Assembly (NCBI RefSeq): GCF_028688855.1
Contig: NZ_JAQTXI010000011.1
Coordinates: forward strand, 1 to 64,000
DNA: 64,000 nucleotides
Direction of reading: 5' to 3'
From: Neomegalonema sp.
Lineage (GTDB): Bacteria > Pseudomonadota > Alphaproteobacteria > Rhodobacterales > Rhodobacteraceae
Of the stretch, positions 54,613 to 63,148 are shown one piece after another. The translations under genes and the position numbers were made by a program. How positions within the stretch are numbered: position 1 is the first letter of the stretch; the number at the start of each line of letters is the position of its first letter. The notes below the pieces were generated by a model. It saw nothing but the letters and a program-made list of their open reading frames with translations. It made no database searches and was not told where the DNA came from.

Positions 54613-55284
54613 GTGGAGGGAGCGGAGAGGTCGGCCCTGATCGAGGTCGAGGCGCTGGAGATCCGCCGCGCCGGACGCCGCGTGGTGAGCGGCGCGAGCC
54701 TGAGGCTCGGGGCGGGCGAGGCCGCGATTCTGCGCGGGCCCAACGGCGTGGGGAAATCGACGCTGCTGCGGGCTCTGGCGGGGCTTTGCCCCATCGCGGG
54801 CGGCGTCGCGCGGATCGGCGGCCATGACCTGCGCGAGACTCCCGCCGCCGCTCAGGCGGCTCTGGCCTATGCGGGGCATCTCGATTCCCTGAAGCTCCCG
54901 GAGACGCCGCTGGAGGCGCTGCGATTCCACGCCGATCTGCTCGGCGGAGACCGCGCCCGCATCCCCGAGGCCTTGCGGGCCTTTCATCTCGACAGCCTGG
55001 CGGAGGCTCCGGCGCGGCATCTCTCGGCGGGGCAGAGGCGGCGTCTGGGTCTGGCGCGGCTGCTCCTGACGGATCGTCCGGTCTGGCTGCTCGACGAGCC
55101 GACCACGGCGCTCGACGCGGCCTCGACGGCGGCGCTCGTGGAGGCCATGAAGGGACATCTGGCGCGGGGCGGCGCGATTCTCGCGGCGACTCATCTGGAT
55201 CTGGGGCTGTCCGGCGCGCGGAGCTTCGAGCTGACGCCGGGGCCTTCCGGGTCTCCCGAAGCGGCGGAGGCCGAATCCTGGTGA
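54613..55284 (+). CDS. ccmA: Cytochrome c biogenesis ATP-binding protein CcmA
   Basis: CcmA is the ATPase of the CcmABCD complex that releases holo-CcmE during cytochrome c maturation. The 223-residue protein has Walker A GPNGVGKST, the ABC signature LSAGQRRRLGLARLL and Walker B VWLLDEPTTALD, then the H-loop (AATHLDLGL). The start is GTG 54613, with GGAGG six bases upstream. The C-terminal tail (GSPEAAEAESW) lies in a 16-base tandem repeat. ccmB follows at once. Confidence 0.95.
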   Translation: MEGAERSALIEVEALEIRRAGRRVVSGASLRLGAGEAAILRGPNGVGKSTLLRALAGLCPIAGGVARIGGHDLRETPAAAQAALAYAGHLDSLKLPETPLEALRFHADLLGGDRARIPEALRAFHLDSLAEAPARHLSAGQRRRLGLARLLLTDRPVWLLDEPTTALDAASTAALVEAMKGHLARGGAILAATHLDLGLSGARSFELTPGPSGSPEAAEAESW

Positions 55285-55314
55285 GGCCGAATCCCGGCGA
55301 GGCCGAATCCTGAC
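55267..55314. repeat. Three tandem 16-base repeats at the end of ccmA
   Basis: The unit GAGGCCGAATCCTGGT recurs three times with small changes at its last four bases (55267-55282, 55283-55298, 55299-55314). The first copy contains the ccmA stop codon boundary. Because 16 is not a multiple of three, changes in copy number could alter the ccmA tail or the spacing to ccmB. Confidence 0.85.
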
Positions 55315-55326
55315 GAAGGTGGAAAC

Positions 55327-55995
55327 ATGATGCGGGCTCTGGGCGCCGTGCTGCGGCGGGATCTGGCTCTGGCGTTGCGGTCGGGCGGGGGGGCGGGTCT
55401 GGGCGTGGCCTTCTATCTGATCTTCGTGACTCTGGCGCCTCTGGGGATCGGTCCGGATCCTGCGGCTCTGGCGCGGGTGGCGCCGGGACTGGTCTGGCTG
55501 GGGGCCCTGCTGGCGGCTCTGCTGACGCTGGAGCGCATCTTCCAGCCCGACGTCGAGGACGGAACGCTGGATCATCTGGCCCTGGCGCCTGCGCCTCTGG
55601 AGGCGACGGTCTTCGTCAAGGCCTTCGCGCACTGGCTGACGACGGGCGCGCCTTTCCTGCTCGTGGCGCCTCTGGCGGGGCTTCTGCTGCGGCTGCCCGC
55701 CGAGGCGACGCCGACGCTCGTGCTCTCCATGCTGGCGGGAGGGCCCGCCTTGTCCTTCATCGGCTCCATCGGGGCGGCCCTGACGGCGGGCCTCAAGCGG
55801 GGGGGCTTGCTGACCAGCCTTCTGGTGCTGCCGCTTTACGTGCCCACGCTGATCTTCGGGGCTCTGGCGGTGGAGGCGGCGGTCCTCGGGACGGATCCCT
55901 GGCCCATGCTGGCCATCGGCGCCGCGATCAGCCTGGGCTCGATGGCTCTGGCGCCGGTTGCGGCGGCGGCGGCCCTGAGGCTCAACCTCTCCTGA
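55327..55995 (+). CDS. ccmB: Heme exporter protein CcmB
   Basis: CcmB is the six-helix membrane partner of CcmA. The 222-residue sequence shows the typical first helix region (VLRRDLALALRSGGG), the FQPDVEDGTLDHLAL motif, the GPALSFIGSIGAALTAGL segment and LLVLPLYVPTLIFGA. The start ATG 55327 (or 55330) follows a weak AAGGTGG. ccmC would be expected next, but an unrelated membrane protein gene follows. Confidence 0.94.
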   Translation: MMRALGAVLRRDLALALRSGGGAGLGVAFYLIFVTLAPLGIGPDPAALARVAPGLVWLGALLAALLTLERIFQPDVEDGTLDHLALAPAPLEATVFVKAFAHWLTTGAPFLLVAPLAGLLLRLPAEATPTLVLSMLAGGPALSFIGSIGAALTAGLKRGGLLTSLLVLPLYVPTLIFGALAVEAAVLGTDPWPMLAIGAAISLGSMALAPVAAAAALRLNLS

Positions 55996-56064
55996 GGCCT
56001 TAACGCTCTGTTTCTGACCTGGGCCGTACAAGAGCCGGAACAGCTTCCGGTTTTCGAGGGCTTC

Positions 56065-57609
56065 ATGTCCATTCCCCTGACGCGCCCCGCCTCCGTGGTG
56101 TCGCAGCGCATCCAGATCTTCGCGGTCGGCTGCTTTCTGGCGACGGCGGTCTGGCTGCGCGGCTCCGACATGGAGTCGCTGCCCGCCGCCTTCCTGCTCT
56201 GCGCGAGCTACGCGCTGCCCGTGGCCCTGCTCGAACGCTGGCGCATGAGGCCTCATCGCTCGCCCTCGGCGGGCCTCGACTGGGATTCGCCGCCGCGTCC
56301 GGCGAACTGGGGCCGCATCGCCGTCAAGCTCTTCGGCTTCTGGGCCACCCTCGCGATCATCGCCTTGCTCTACCGGCTCTTTCCGCAATACGCCGCCGGG
56401 ATGTACAAGCCCTTCTTCGCGGCGGTCTCGGCGCTGATCCTGCCTCTGGCGGCGGTCTCGCCCTTCTACGTCTGGATGCTCGACGGGCGGATGCGTCAGC
56501 CCGAAGACGGGACATGGGCCTTCGGCGCGCTGCTGCTCGGGCGGCCGGGCGTGGATCCCGAGAAGATCCGGCAATACGCCCTCGGCTGGCTGGTGAAGGG
56601 CTTCTTCCTGCCGCTGATGTTCTCGGGGCTGCATGACAATCTCGTGGGTCTGCGCGGCCGGCCGCCCATCGAGAACCTCGATCTGCTCGGGCTGCACTTC
56701 CTGATCTACGACTATCTGCTGCTGATCGACGTGGGCTGCATCGTGGTGGGCTACGCCCTGACGCTGCGCCTCATCGATTCGCACATCCGCTCCGCCGAGC
56801 CCACCGCTCAGGGCTGGTTCTGGACGCTGGTCTGCTATCCGCCCTTCTGGAACGCGGTCGGGCCGGAATATCTGGCCTATCGCACCGAATCCGACTGGCG
56901 GCTGCTCTTCGCGGGCCATCCGGTGCTGCTCGGGATCTGTTCGGCGCTGATTCTCGGGCTGATGGGAATCTACGCCTGGGCTTCGGTGTCCTTCGGGCTG
57001 CGCTTCTCGAACCTCACCCATCGCGGGATCGTCACCAACGGGCCTTACCGCTACAGCCGTCATCCGGCCTACGTCAGCAAGAACCTGAGCTGGTGGGTCG
57101 AGACCCTGCCTTTCCTCACGCCCTTTCTGATGGGCGCGCGCTACGGCGTCTGGCGGGGCTACTGGCTTCCGGCGGCGGCGCGCTGTCTGCGTCTGCTGGG
57201 GGTGAACCTCATCTACGCCATCCGCGCCTGGAGCGAGGAGCGTCATCTGTCGCGCGATCCGGTCTATGTGCGCTATGCGCTCTGGGTGGAGCGCCATGGC
57301 GCGCTTTCCTGGCTGACGCGCCTCTTCCCGATCCTGCGCTATCGTCCGCCGGAGGGCTGGGAGCCCGAGCCGCCTCCGGCGGGTCCCGAGGGCGCCGACC
57401 GCGCCCGGCGCGCGCCCGACGGACTCCAGCCTTCGGAGGAGGCCTCCGCCGAGAGCCGCGCGGATACGATCTGGCTCCATGAGGCCGCCCGCGCCGAAGG
57501 ACGCTCGGGGGAGTCCGCCCGGGCCTCCGGGGGAGCTTCCGGCGAGGCCCCCGCCCGCGAGGAGGCGCAGGAGGCGCGTCGTCAGGGCGGCGGAGATCCT
57601 TCGGCCTGA
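56065..57609 (+). CDS. Isoprenylcysteine carboxyl methyltransferase-like membrane protein
   Basis: The 514-residue protein has about eight to ten membrane segments. Near residues 326-340 it carries GPYRYSRHPAYVSKN, and later EERHLSRDPVYVRYA, the SAM-binding motifs of the ICMT / phospholipid methyltransferase group. These enzymes methylate membrane-bound substrates, but the bacterial substrate is unknown. The first 300 residues form an extra membrane domain beyond the basic four-to-five-helix methyltransferase. The last 95 residues are Glu/Ala/Gly-rich and disordered. GAGGG lies five bases before ATG 56065. It follows ccmB on the same strand. Confidence 0.8.
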   Translation: MSIPLTRPASVVSQRIQIFAVGCFLATAVWLRGSDMESLPAAFLLCASYALPVALLERWRMRPHRSPSAGLDWDSPPRPANWGRIAVKLFGFWATLAIIALLYRLFPQYAAGMYKPFFAAVSALILPLAAVSPFYVWMLDGRMRQPEDGTWAFGALLLGRPGVDPEKIRQYALGWLVKGFFLPLMFSGLHDNLVGLRGRPPIENLDLLGLHFLIYDYLLLIDVGCIVVGYALTLRLIDSHIRSAEPTAQGWFWTLVCYPPFWNAVGPEYLAYRTESDWRLLFAGHPVLLGICSALILGLMGIYAWASVSFGLRFSNLTHRGIVTNGPYRYSRHPAYVSKNLSWWVETLPFLTPFLMGARYGVWRGYWLPAAARCLRLLGVNLIYAIRAWSEERHLSRDPVYVRYALWVERHGALSWLTRLFPILRYRPPEGWEPEPPPAGPEGADRARRAPDGLQPSEEASAESRADTIWLHEAARAEGRSGESARASGGASGEAPAREEAQEARRQGGGDPSA

Positions 57610-57987
57610 AGCCCGGGCCTTCCTCCCCCCACCATGGGATCTCCATGGGATTTCGCGGCGCTCTCCGACCCCCTTGCGGGCGAGGAGGGCGCCTTTTTCC
57701 TGTCCGCCCGGCGGCCCGGGTCCCCGTCCGGGGCTTGTCCGGGGCTTGTCCGGGGGGGGGCGCCGGGGCCATGGCCTCCGCCTCCGCGAGGGCGTCCGGG
57801 CCCCCCTGCGCGCCGCGCCGGAGGCCGAGCGCGAGCCCCGGGCCGGAGCCTCCACGAAAAGGAACCCCGACGCAGGGCGCGCCGGGGTTCGAGGAAGTCG
57901 CAGCCTGGAGCCTCTTGCGGCCAGGTCGGGTCGGGTCGTCCTGAGGCTCCGGAGCCGCCTTGTCCGGGCGCGATCCCGGCGGAGGGC
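57610..57987. other. Gene-less GC-rich spacer with short tandem repeats
   Basis: No gene is supported. The unit GTCCGGGGCTT occurs twice and a third partial copy ends in a run of about ten G (57726-57760). Further on there are near-repeats of GGTCGGGTCGGGTCG. The region separates two genes that end towards each other and may contain terminators, but no clear T-run is visible. Confidence 0.5.
57726..57760. repeat. Short tandem repeat GTCCGGGGCTT with G-run
   Basis: Units at 57726-57736 and 57737-57747, then GTC-CGGGGGGGGG. G-runs of this kind can form unusual structures and are prone to slippage. No coding function. Confidence 0.7.
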
Positions 57988-58680
57988 TTAGCCCTCCATC
58001 AGCAGGCCGGTTTCGCAGGTCTTCTGCGGATTGGACTCCACGCCCTCGAAATAGAGCCGACGCGCGATGCGGGGCTGATAGGTGACGTATTTCTTCATGT
58101 GCCGGACCGAGGAGCCCGCCAGCAGGCCGCCCATCACCAGACCGCTTTTCGGCTCGTAGGTGAATTCGCCGCGCACGATGATCACGCTGTCTCCGGGAGG
58201 CAGGGCCATGCCCGCCAGAAGATGGCTCAGATCGGTCGAGTTGAGGCGGGTGGCGACCGGATATTGCCCCGTCTGCCCGAGATAGGAAGCGGAGTTCGCC
58301 TGAGCCCCGTCCCATCCCCGGCTCCAGGAGACGACGTAGATCGGCGTCGTGGGCGCCCCCGCCTGATAGCAGGCCACCGCCGAGATCACCTGAAACTTCA
58401 GGCTGGCGTTCCCGTAGGGAGCCATGACCGTCGGCGAACTGCCCACGATCTCGCCGAAGCTCGCGTTGGTCAGGGTGCGCTCCTGGGTCAGCACGTTGCC
58501 GACCGAGGCCGTGGTGGCGTTCAGGCGGCCGCTCGCCCAGATGAGATGCGTCACCTCGGTCGAGCCGAGCAGAAGCAGCACCAGCAGCGGCGAGAGAAGC
58601 GCGAACTCCAGCGCGGCGATGCCGCGGCGGCTTCGGCGGAAACGGCGCAAGAGCCTGAGGTCTGGGCGTTTGATGGGCAT
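57988..58680 (-). CDS. TadE-family pseudopilin-like protein (1)
   Basis: This 230-residue protein has a basic leader (RRFRRSRRG) followed by IAALEFALLSPLLVLLLLGSTE, the TadE-type prepilin signal with a glutamate at mature position five. The rest is a periplasmic domain with a cysteine (AVACYQAG) and many Ser/Thr/Tyr residues (WSRGWDG). TadE/TadF proteins are minor pseudopilins of Tad (Flp) pili processed by a CpaA/TadV-type peptidase. It follows the second TadE-like gene on the same strand with a 149-base gap. Confidence 0.85.
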   Translation of the reverse strand: MPIKRPDLRLLRRFRRSRRGIAALEFALLSPLLVLLLLGSTEVTHLIWASGRLNATTASVGNVLTQERTLTNASFGEIVGSSPTVMAPYGNASLKFQVISAVACYQAGAPTTPIYVVSWSRGWDGAQANSASYLGQTGQYPVATRLNSTDLSHLLAGMALPPGDSVIIVRGEFTYEPKSGLVMGGLLAGSSVRHMKKYVTYQPRIARRLYFEGVESNPQKTCETGLLMEG

Positions 58681-58829
58681 GGTCTCTGCTCTCGGACGGC
58701 TGCGGGGCGGGGGCGGCGGGCGGGTCTCCTGGAGCCTTGTCCGATCCTGCCGGATCGTCCGGGGGCTCCCAGGTCTCGTAAGGTCGCATTCTCGCGACGC
58801 GAAGCCTTCCGGCTCCGCCGGACGACGCT

Positions 58830-59396
58830 CTAGCTTGCGCAGGGGGTCTCGGAGTTGAAGGGCTCGTTCTTGAAGATCTGGGTCGCCTGCATGTACATGT
58901 GCTGCGAGCCAGAAGATCCGCCGCCGCCTCCCGATCCCCCCGAATCCGCGCCCAGAAGAGCGCCCAGATAGGGGAAGAAGACGCGGTGCTTCTGGATCGC
59001 CCGCACGCCCATCCGGTCGCCGCCGACGCCCGGTTCGTAGGCGTTGCTGGCCTGATCGAAGGAGACGTTCTGCCGCGCCAGAAGATCCGGGAGGGGCATC
59101 ACCAGGATGCGCACCTTCCCGGTGCAGGAAGGCGAGTCGTGGATGCCCAGATAGGAGCAGAACAGATCGCGCACCTCCTCCTGAGGCGCGCATCTGCCCT
59201 CGCCGGTCTCGACGAAGCGCACGATCTTCTGCGTCGAGGTCTGGAGCCGGGAGTTGTTCATGTGCGCGACCGAAACCTCGACCACGCCGAGGATCAGCGC
59301 CAGAAGCGGGCCGATGATGAAGGCGAACTCCACCGCCGTCGCGCCGCGGCGACGCAACAGGAAAGAGCGGATGGTGGAATGCGGAAGTCTGGGCAT
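58830..59396 (-). CDS. TadE-family pseudopilin-like protein (2)
   Basis: The 188-residue protein has the leader LRRRG followed by ATAVEFAFIIGPLLALILGVVE, again a TadE prepilin signal with glutamate at mature position five. The periplasmic part has four or more cysteines (GRCAPQEEVRDLFCSYLG, SPSCTGK and TPCAS) and a glycine-serine linker (GGSGGGGGSSGS). GAGG lies eight bases before ATG 59396. It heads a two-gene TadE/TadF-like unit. A TTTAG-N7-CTAAA inverted repeat at 59444-59460 lies in its AT-rich upstream region. Confidence 0.85.
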   Translation of the reverse strand: MPRLPHSTIRSFLLRRRGATAVEFAFIIGPLLALILGVVEVSVAHMNNSRLQTSTQKIVRFVETGEGRCAPQEEVRDLFCSYLGIHDSPSCTGKVRILVMPLPDLLARQNVSFDQASNAYEPGVGGDRMGVRAIQKHRVFFPYLGALLGADSGGSGGGGGSSGSQHMYMQATQIFKNEPFNSETPCAS

Positions 59397-59670
59397 CGAC
59401 TCGCCTCGGATTAGCGCGGGATATGGCATCCTCCGCGCCCGGCTTTAGAAATTCGCTAAAAAACATGGTTTTCGACGCCTGACGTCCTGGAGCCCGCTCT
59501 TGCGTCCGGGCCGCAGGCGGCGTATGGGGCCCTCCCGGAGCCGGAGACGGACGCCCGCCGACCGGGGGAGTCCTCCGGCCACCGGGCGCGGTCCGGCTTT
59601 CCGGAGCGCGCCGATCCGAAGAAGGCGGCGTCCGGGTCCGGGGCGCGGCCGATCCAGGAGCCGCCCGTCC

Positions 59671-60447
59671 ATGACCGCGACAGAATCCGGTTCTCCGCCG
59701 TCCGGGGGCCTCGAAGCCGATCCGGCGGCCAGGCCTTTCCGCAATCTCTACGGCCGACGCAAGGGGCGTCCTCTGCGCGCCGGGCAGCAGAGCCGCATGA
59801 GCGAGGATCTGCCCCGCCTCTCGCTGCCGGGCTTCGAGCCGGAGGCGATCTCGGCGGGCGGATCTCCCGTCGCGCCGCCGCCGCCGCTGGATCCGGCGGC
59901 GCTCTTTCCCGAAGCGAGATCCCTGCGCATGGAGATCGGCTTCGGCGGAGGCGAGCATCTCGTGGCCTGCGCCCTCGCGGAGCCGGAGGTGGGATTCATC
60001 GGCTGCGAGCATTTCGCGCAAGGAGTCGCCAAGCTTCTGGCGGATCTCGCGCGGCGCGGCGGCGCGGAGAATCTGCGGCTCGCGGCCGGAGACGCCCGCG
60101 CCGTGCTCGACGCCCTGCCGGAGGCCTCTCTGGAGCGGATCTATCTGCTCTATCCCGATCCCTGGCCCAAGCGGCGCCATGAGGAGCGGCGCTTCGTCTC
60201 GGAGGCCAATCTCGACGCCATGGCGCGCGTCCTCGAGCCGGGCGGAGAACTGCGCCTCGCGACCGACATCGTCGACTACGCGTCGCGCAGCCTGAAGATG
60301 CTGGAGGGGCGCAAGGATTTCGCCGTCCATCCCGACACGCGCGCCGACTGGTCGCGCCCCTGGGAGAACTGGCCCGGCACGCGCTACGAAGCCAAGGCCA
60401 AGGCCGCCGGACGCCCGCAGCATTATCTGATCTTCACGCGGCTCTGA
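59671..60447 (+). CDS. trmB: tRNA (guanine-N7-)-methyltransferase
   Basis: TrmB methylates G46 of tRNAs using SAM. The 258-residue protein has the SAM motif MEIGFGGGEHL, FIGCEHFAQGV, the catalytic and tRNA-binding signature LLYPDPWPKRRHEERRF and the C-terminal region LATDIVDYA ... PGTRYEAKAKAAGR. The start ATG 59671 has AGGAG 11 bases upstream. In related genomes trmB follows metK and the PhrR-like regulator; here it is far from that regulator. Confidence 0.94.
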   Translation: MTATESGSPPSGGLEADPAARPFRNLYGRRKGRPLRAGQQSRMSEDLPRLSLPGFEPEAISAGGSPVAPPPPLDPAALFPEARSLRMEIGFGGGEHLVACALAEPEVGFIGCEHFAQGVAKLLADLARRGGAENLRLAAGDARAVLDALPEASLERIYLLYPDPWPKRRHEERRFVSEANLDAMARVLEPGGELRLATDIVDYASRSLKMLEGRKDFAVHPDTRADWSRPWENWPGTRYEAKAKAAGRPQHYLIFTRL

Positions 60448-60477
60448 GCCCCTCGAAAAGGAACAAGAACAAGAAGA

Positions 60478-60507
60478 AAGAAAAAACCCGCCTCGTCGGA
60501 GGCGGGT
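60478..60507. terminator. Terminator between trmB and dctM
   Basis: ACCCGCCTC and GAGGCGGGT flank a GTCG loop. On the minus strand the stem is followed by TTTTTT, making it a good terminator for the dctQM operon. It may also help end trmB on the plus strand. Confidence 0.88.
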
Positions 60508-60537
60508 CTTCCTTTCTCCATATCCTCGCAAGGGGGC

Positions 60538-62379
60538 TCAATCGAGGTTGGGCGTCCCGAAATCGAGGCCGGGCATCTCGAAATCCATCGAGGGCGCGAG
60601 ATTGTCGAGCTGCTGCTGCATGGCCGCCTCGTCGAGCTGGGTCTGGCCGCTCTTGTAGTGCATCACCAGGCCGGGGAAGATGCAGATGATCGCGACCATC
60701 ACCAGCTGGATCAGCACGTAGGGCGCCGCGCCCCAGAGAATCTGCGGCGTGGTGACCGGCGCCATGCGCTTGCCCGTGACGCGATCCGTATATTCCTTCT
60801 TCGGCGCCACCGACCTCAGGAAGAACAGCGCGAAGCCGAAGGGCGGATGCAGGAAGCTCGTCTGCATGTTCACCGAGAGGATCACCCCGAGCCAGATCAG
60901 ATCGATGCCCAGAGCGTTGGCCGCCGGAACCAGAAGCGGCACGATGATGAAGGCCAGCTCGAAATAATCGAGGAAGAAGGCCAGGAAGAAGATCATCAGG
61001 TTCACGACGATCAGGAAGCCCACCACGCCGCCCGGCACCGAGGTCAGAAGCTCCTCGACCCAGTGATGCCCGTTCACGCCGTAGAAGGTCAGCGAGAAGA
61101 CGCGCGCGCCGATCAGGATGAACATCACGAAGGCCGAAAGCTTGGCCGTCGAATAGAGCGCCTGCCTGACGATCTCGTAGTTCAGGCGGCGCGGATTCCT
61201 GTCCGCCAGCCGCTTGAGCCCCGCGAGCAGAAGCGCGCCCATGGCGCCCATGGCGCCGCCCTCGGTGGGCGTGGCCACGCCGAGGAAGATCGTCCCCAGC
61301 ACGAGGAAGATCAGGAACAGCGGCGGCGCCATCACGAAGGTCACGCGCTGCGCGATCGCCGAGAGGAAACGCTTGCCGGTCGCCTTCTCCAGCAGCCAGT
61401 TCGCGAGCGCCACGACGGAGGCGAAGACCATCGCCGCCAGAAGCCCCAGGATCACGTGATCCGCGATGGAGAGCCCGCGGCCGCTGGTGGCCATCCAGCC
61501 GACCGCCGCCGCGAGGGCGTAGAGAATCCCCAGCGAGCGCAATCCGCGTCCGCCGTCGGGCTCGCGAAAGCCGATGGCCTCGGGAGGCAGGCCCGGCAGC
61601 ATCGCGGGCCGGAACATCGACACGAAGAAGATGAAGAGGGTGTAGAAGCCCACCAGACACATGGCCGGCAGAAAGGCGCCGGCGTACATGTCGCCCACCG
61701 AACGCCCGAGCTGGTCGGCCATCACGATCAGCACCAGCGAAGGCGGAATGATCTGCGCCAGAGTGCCCGAAGCCGCGATCACGCCCGAGGCCACCCTCCG
61801 GTCATAGCCGTAGCGCAGCATGATCGGCAGCGAGATCAGCCCCATCGAGATCACCGAGGCCGCCACCACGCCGGTCGTCGCGGCGAGCAGCGCCCCCACG
61901 AAGATCACCGCATAGGCGAGCCCGCCCCGCACCGAGCCGAAGACCTGGCCCAGCGTGTCGAGCAGATCCTCCGCCATGCCCGAGCGCTCGAGGATCATGC
62001 CCATGAAGGTGAAGAAGGGCACCGCCAGAAGCACTTCGTTCGTCATCACCCCGCCGTAGCTGCGGTTGGGCAGGGCGTTGAAGAAGTTGGGCGTGAACAG
62101 CCCCAGCTCCATGCCGATGAAGCCGAAGATCAGGCCGTTCGCCGCCAGGGAGAAGGCCGCCGGATAGCCCATCAGCAGGACGATGATGAGCGAGCCGAAC
62201 ATGATCGGCGCCATGTTGTGGATGAACCAGCCCGTGAAGCCCGGTTCCGTGGCCGCCTCGGCGCTCCCGAAGAGAAGCCCCCAGACGAAGACCATCGCCA
62301 TGGCCAGAGCCGTCGAAACCACCCACCCGAACAAGCCGCGTCCGAGCGTGGTCTTCTTGCGCATGCCGCGCGTTTCCAT
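60538..62379 (-). CDS. dctM: TRAP transporter large permease, DctM type
   Basis: This 613-residue membrane protein is the large subunit of a TRAP transporter, which moves organic acids with a sodium gradient. The family region includes MFGSLIIVLLMGYPAAFSLA, NEVLLAVPFFTFMGMILERSG, SGVIAASGTLAQIIPPSLVL and GVATPTEGGAMGAMGAL. It is longer than the usual 430 residues, with an extra helix at the N-terminus and an insert with further helices, as in the large form found with TakP-type binding proteins. GGAGA lies before ATG 62379. The start is 21 bases downstream of the dctQ stop. Confidence 0.93.
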   Translation of the reverse strand: METRGMRKKTTLGRGLFGWVVSTALAMAMVFVWGLLFGSAEAATEPGFTGWFIHNMAPIMFGSLIIVLLMGYPAAFSLAANGLIFGFIGMELGLFTPNFFNALPNRSYGGVMTNEVLLAVPFFTFMGMILERSGMAEDLLDTLGQVFGSVRGGLAYAVIFVGALLAATTGVVAASVISMGLISLPIMLRYGYDRRVASGVIAASGTLAQIIPPSLVLIVMADQLGRSVGDMYAGAFLPAMCLVGFYTLFIFFVSMFRPAMLPGLPPEAIGFREPDGGRGLRSLGILYALAAAVGWMATSGRGLSIADHVILGLLAAMVFASVVALANWLLEKATGKRFLSAIAQRVTFVMAPPLFLIFLVLGTIFLGVATPTEGGAMGAMGALLLAGLKRLADRNPRRLNYEIVRQALYSTAKLSAFVMFILIGARVFSLTFYGVNGHHWVEELLTSVPGGVVGFLIVVNLMIFFLAFFLDYFELAFIIVPLLVPAANALGIDLIWLGVILSVNMQTSFLHPPFGFALFFLRSVAPKKEYTDRVTGKRMAPVTTPQILWGAAPYVLIQLVMVAIICIFPGLVMHYKSGQTQLDEAAMQQQLDNLAPSMDFEMPGLDFGTPNLD

Positions 62380-62400
62380 GATGTTTTCTCCGCGACGGCG

Positions 62401-63003
62401 TCAGGGGCGGGCGGGAGAGGCCTCGTCGGCCTCGTCGACGATGATGGCGGCCTTGAGCCTCTCGACCTCGGCTTCGGCGGCGTCCGCCGCGAGGACCGGA
62501 TCCTCCATGCGCCCGTTGAGGATCGCCAGCCGCTTGATCAGCTCCGAGATCGCCTGAAGCAGAAGCAGCGTGAAGGCGACGGGCATCAGAAGCTTGATCG
62601 GCCATTGCGGCAGGCCGCCCGCCGCGAAGGACTGCTCGTTCGTGGCGATGGAGGCCCGGGCGAAGGGAACGGAGGTCCAGATCATGATCAGACAGAAGGG
62701 GATCAGCACGAAGGCGTGGCCGATCACGTCGATCCAGTCGCGCGTCCGCTTGCTGAAGCGGTTCGACAAGACGTCGATGCGCACATGTTCGTTGTCCCTC
62801 AGCGTCCAGCTCGCGCACAAGAGGAACACCGCGCTGAAGAGCATCCACTGAGCATCCAGCCAGACGTTGGACGACGTGTTCAGCGTCTTGCGGATGATGG
62901 CGTTTCCGGCCGAGATGGCGGTGGCCGCCAGCAGGAGCCAGGCCGCCTTGCGGCCGATCCAGCCGTTGACGGAATCGATGGCGCGCGAAAGAGAAAGAAA
63001 CAT
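62401..63003 (-). CDS. dctQ: TRAP transporter small permease, DctQ type
   Basis: The 200-residue protein has four membrane helices and the DctQ features WLLLAATAISAGNAIIRK, SNVWLDAQWMLFSAVFLLCA, RDNEHVRIDVLSNRF and a final helix pair. It is the small membrane subunit that pairs with DctM. GGGGAGG lies six bases before ATG 63003. It heads a minus-strand operon divergent from dctP, which shares the 262-base promoter region. Confidence 0.92.
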   Translation of the reverse strand: MFLSLSRAIDSVNGWIGRKAAWLLLAATAISAGNAIIRKTLNTSSNVWLDAQWMLFSAVFLLCASWTLRDNEHVRIDVLSNRFSKRTRDWIDVIGHAFVLIPFCLIMIWTSVPFARASIATNEQSFAAGGLPQWPIKLLMPVAFTLLLLQAISELIKRLAILNGRMEDPVLAADAAEAEVERLKAAIIVDEADEASPARP

Positions 63004-63148
63004 TCCCGACCTCCCCTGAAAGGGTGTTCGCGTCTTCTTCCAGACGTCTTGGGCGGTGGTTATGAACGCTCGCGCGGCGATGCGCAATGCGCGGCGTGAG
63101 GCCCGGGAGCTTTCCCCTGTCGTAAGACCTGTCGCAAGAAGAGCGTGA

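Noticed and set aside
53101..57855. A 1584-residue open frame on the minus strand
   Set aside because: It is antisense to ccmA, ccmB and the secreted protein gene; composition is Arg/Gln/His-rich with no domain, as expected for a shadow frame in GC-rich DNA.
57988..60531. Long minus-strand frame joining the first TadE-like gene to the region antisense to trmB
   Set aside because: The TadE-like protein has its own start with a prepilin leader at 58680; the upstream part is Arg/Pro-rich shadow sequence.
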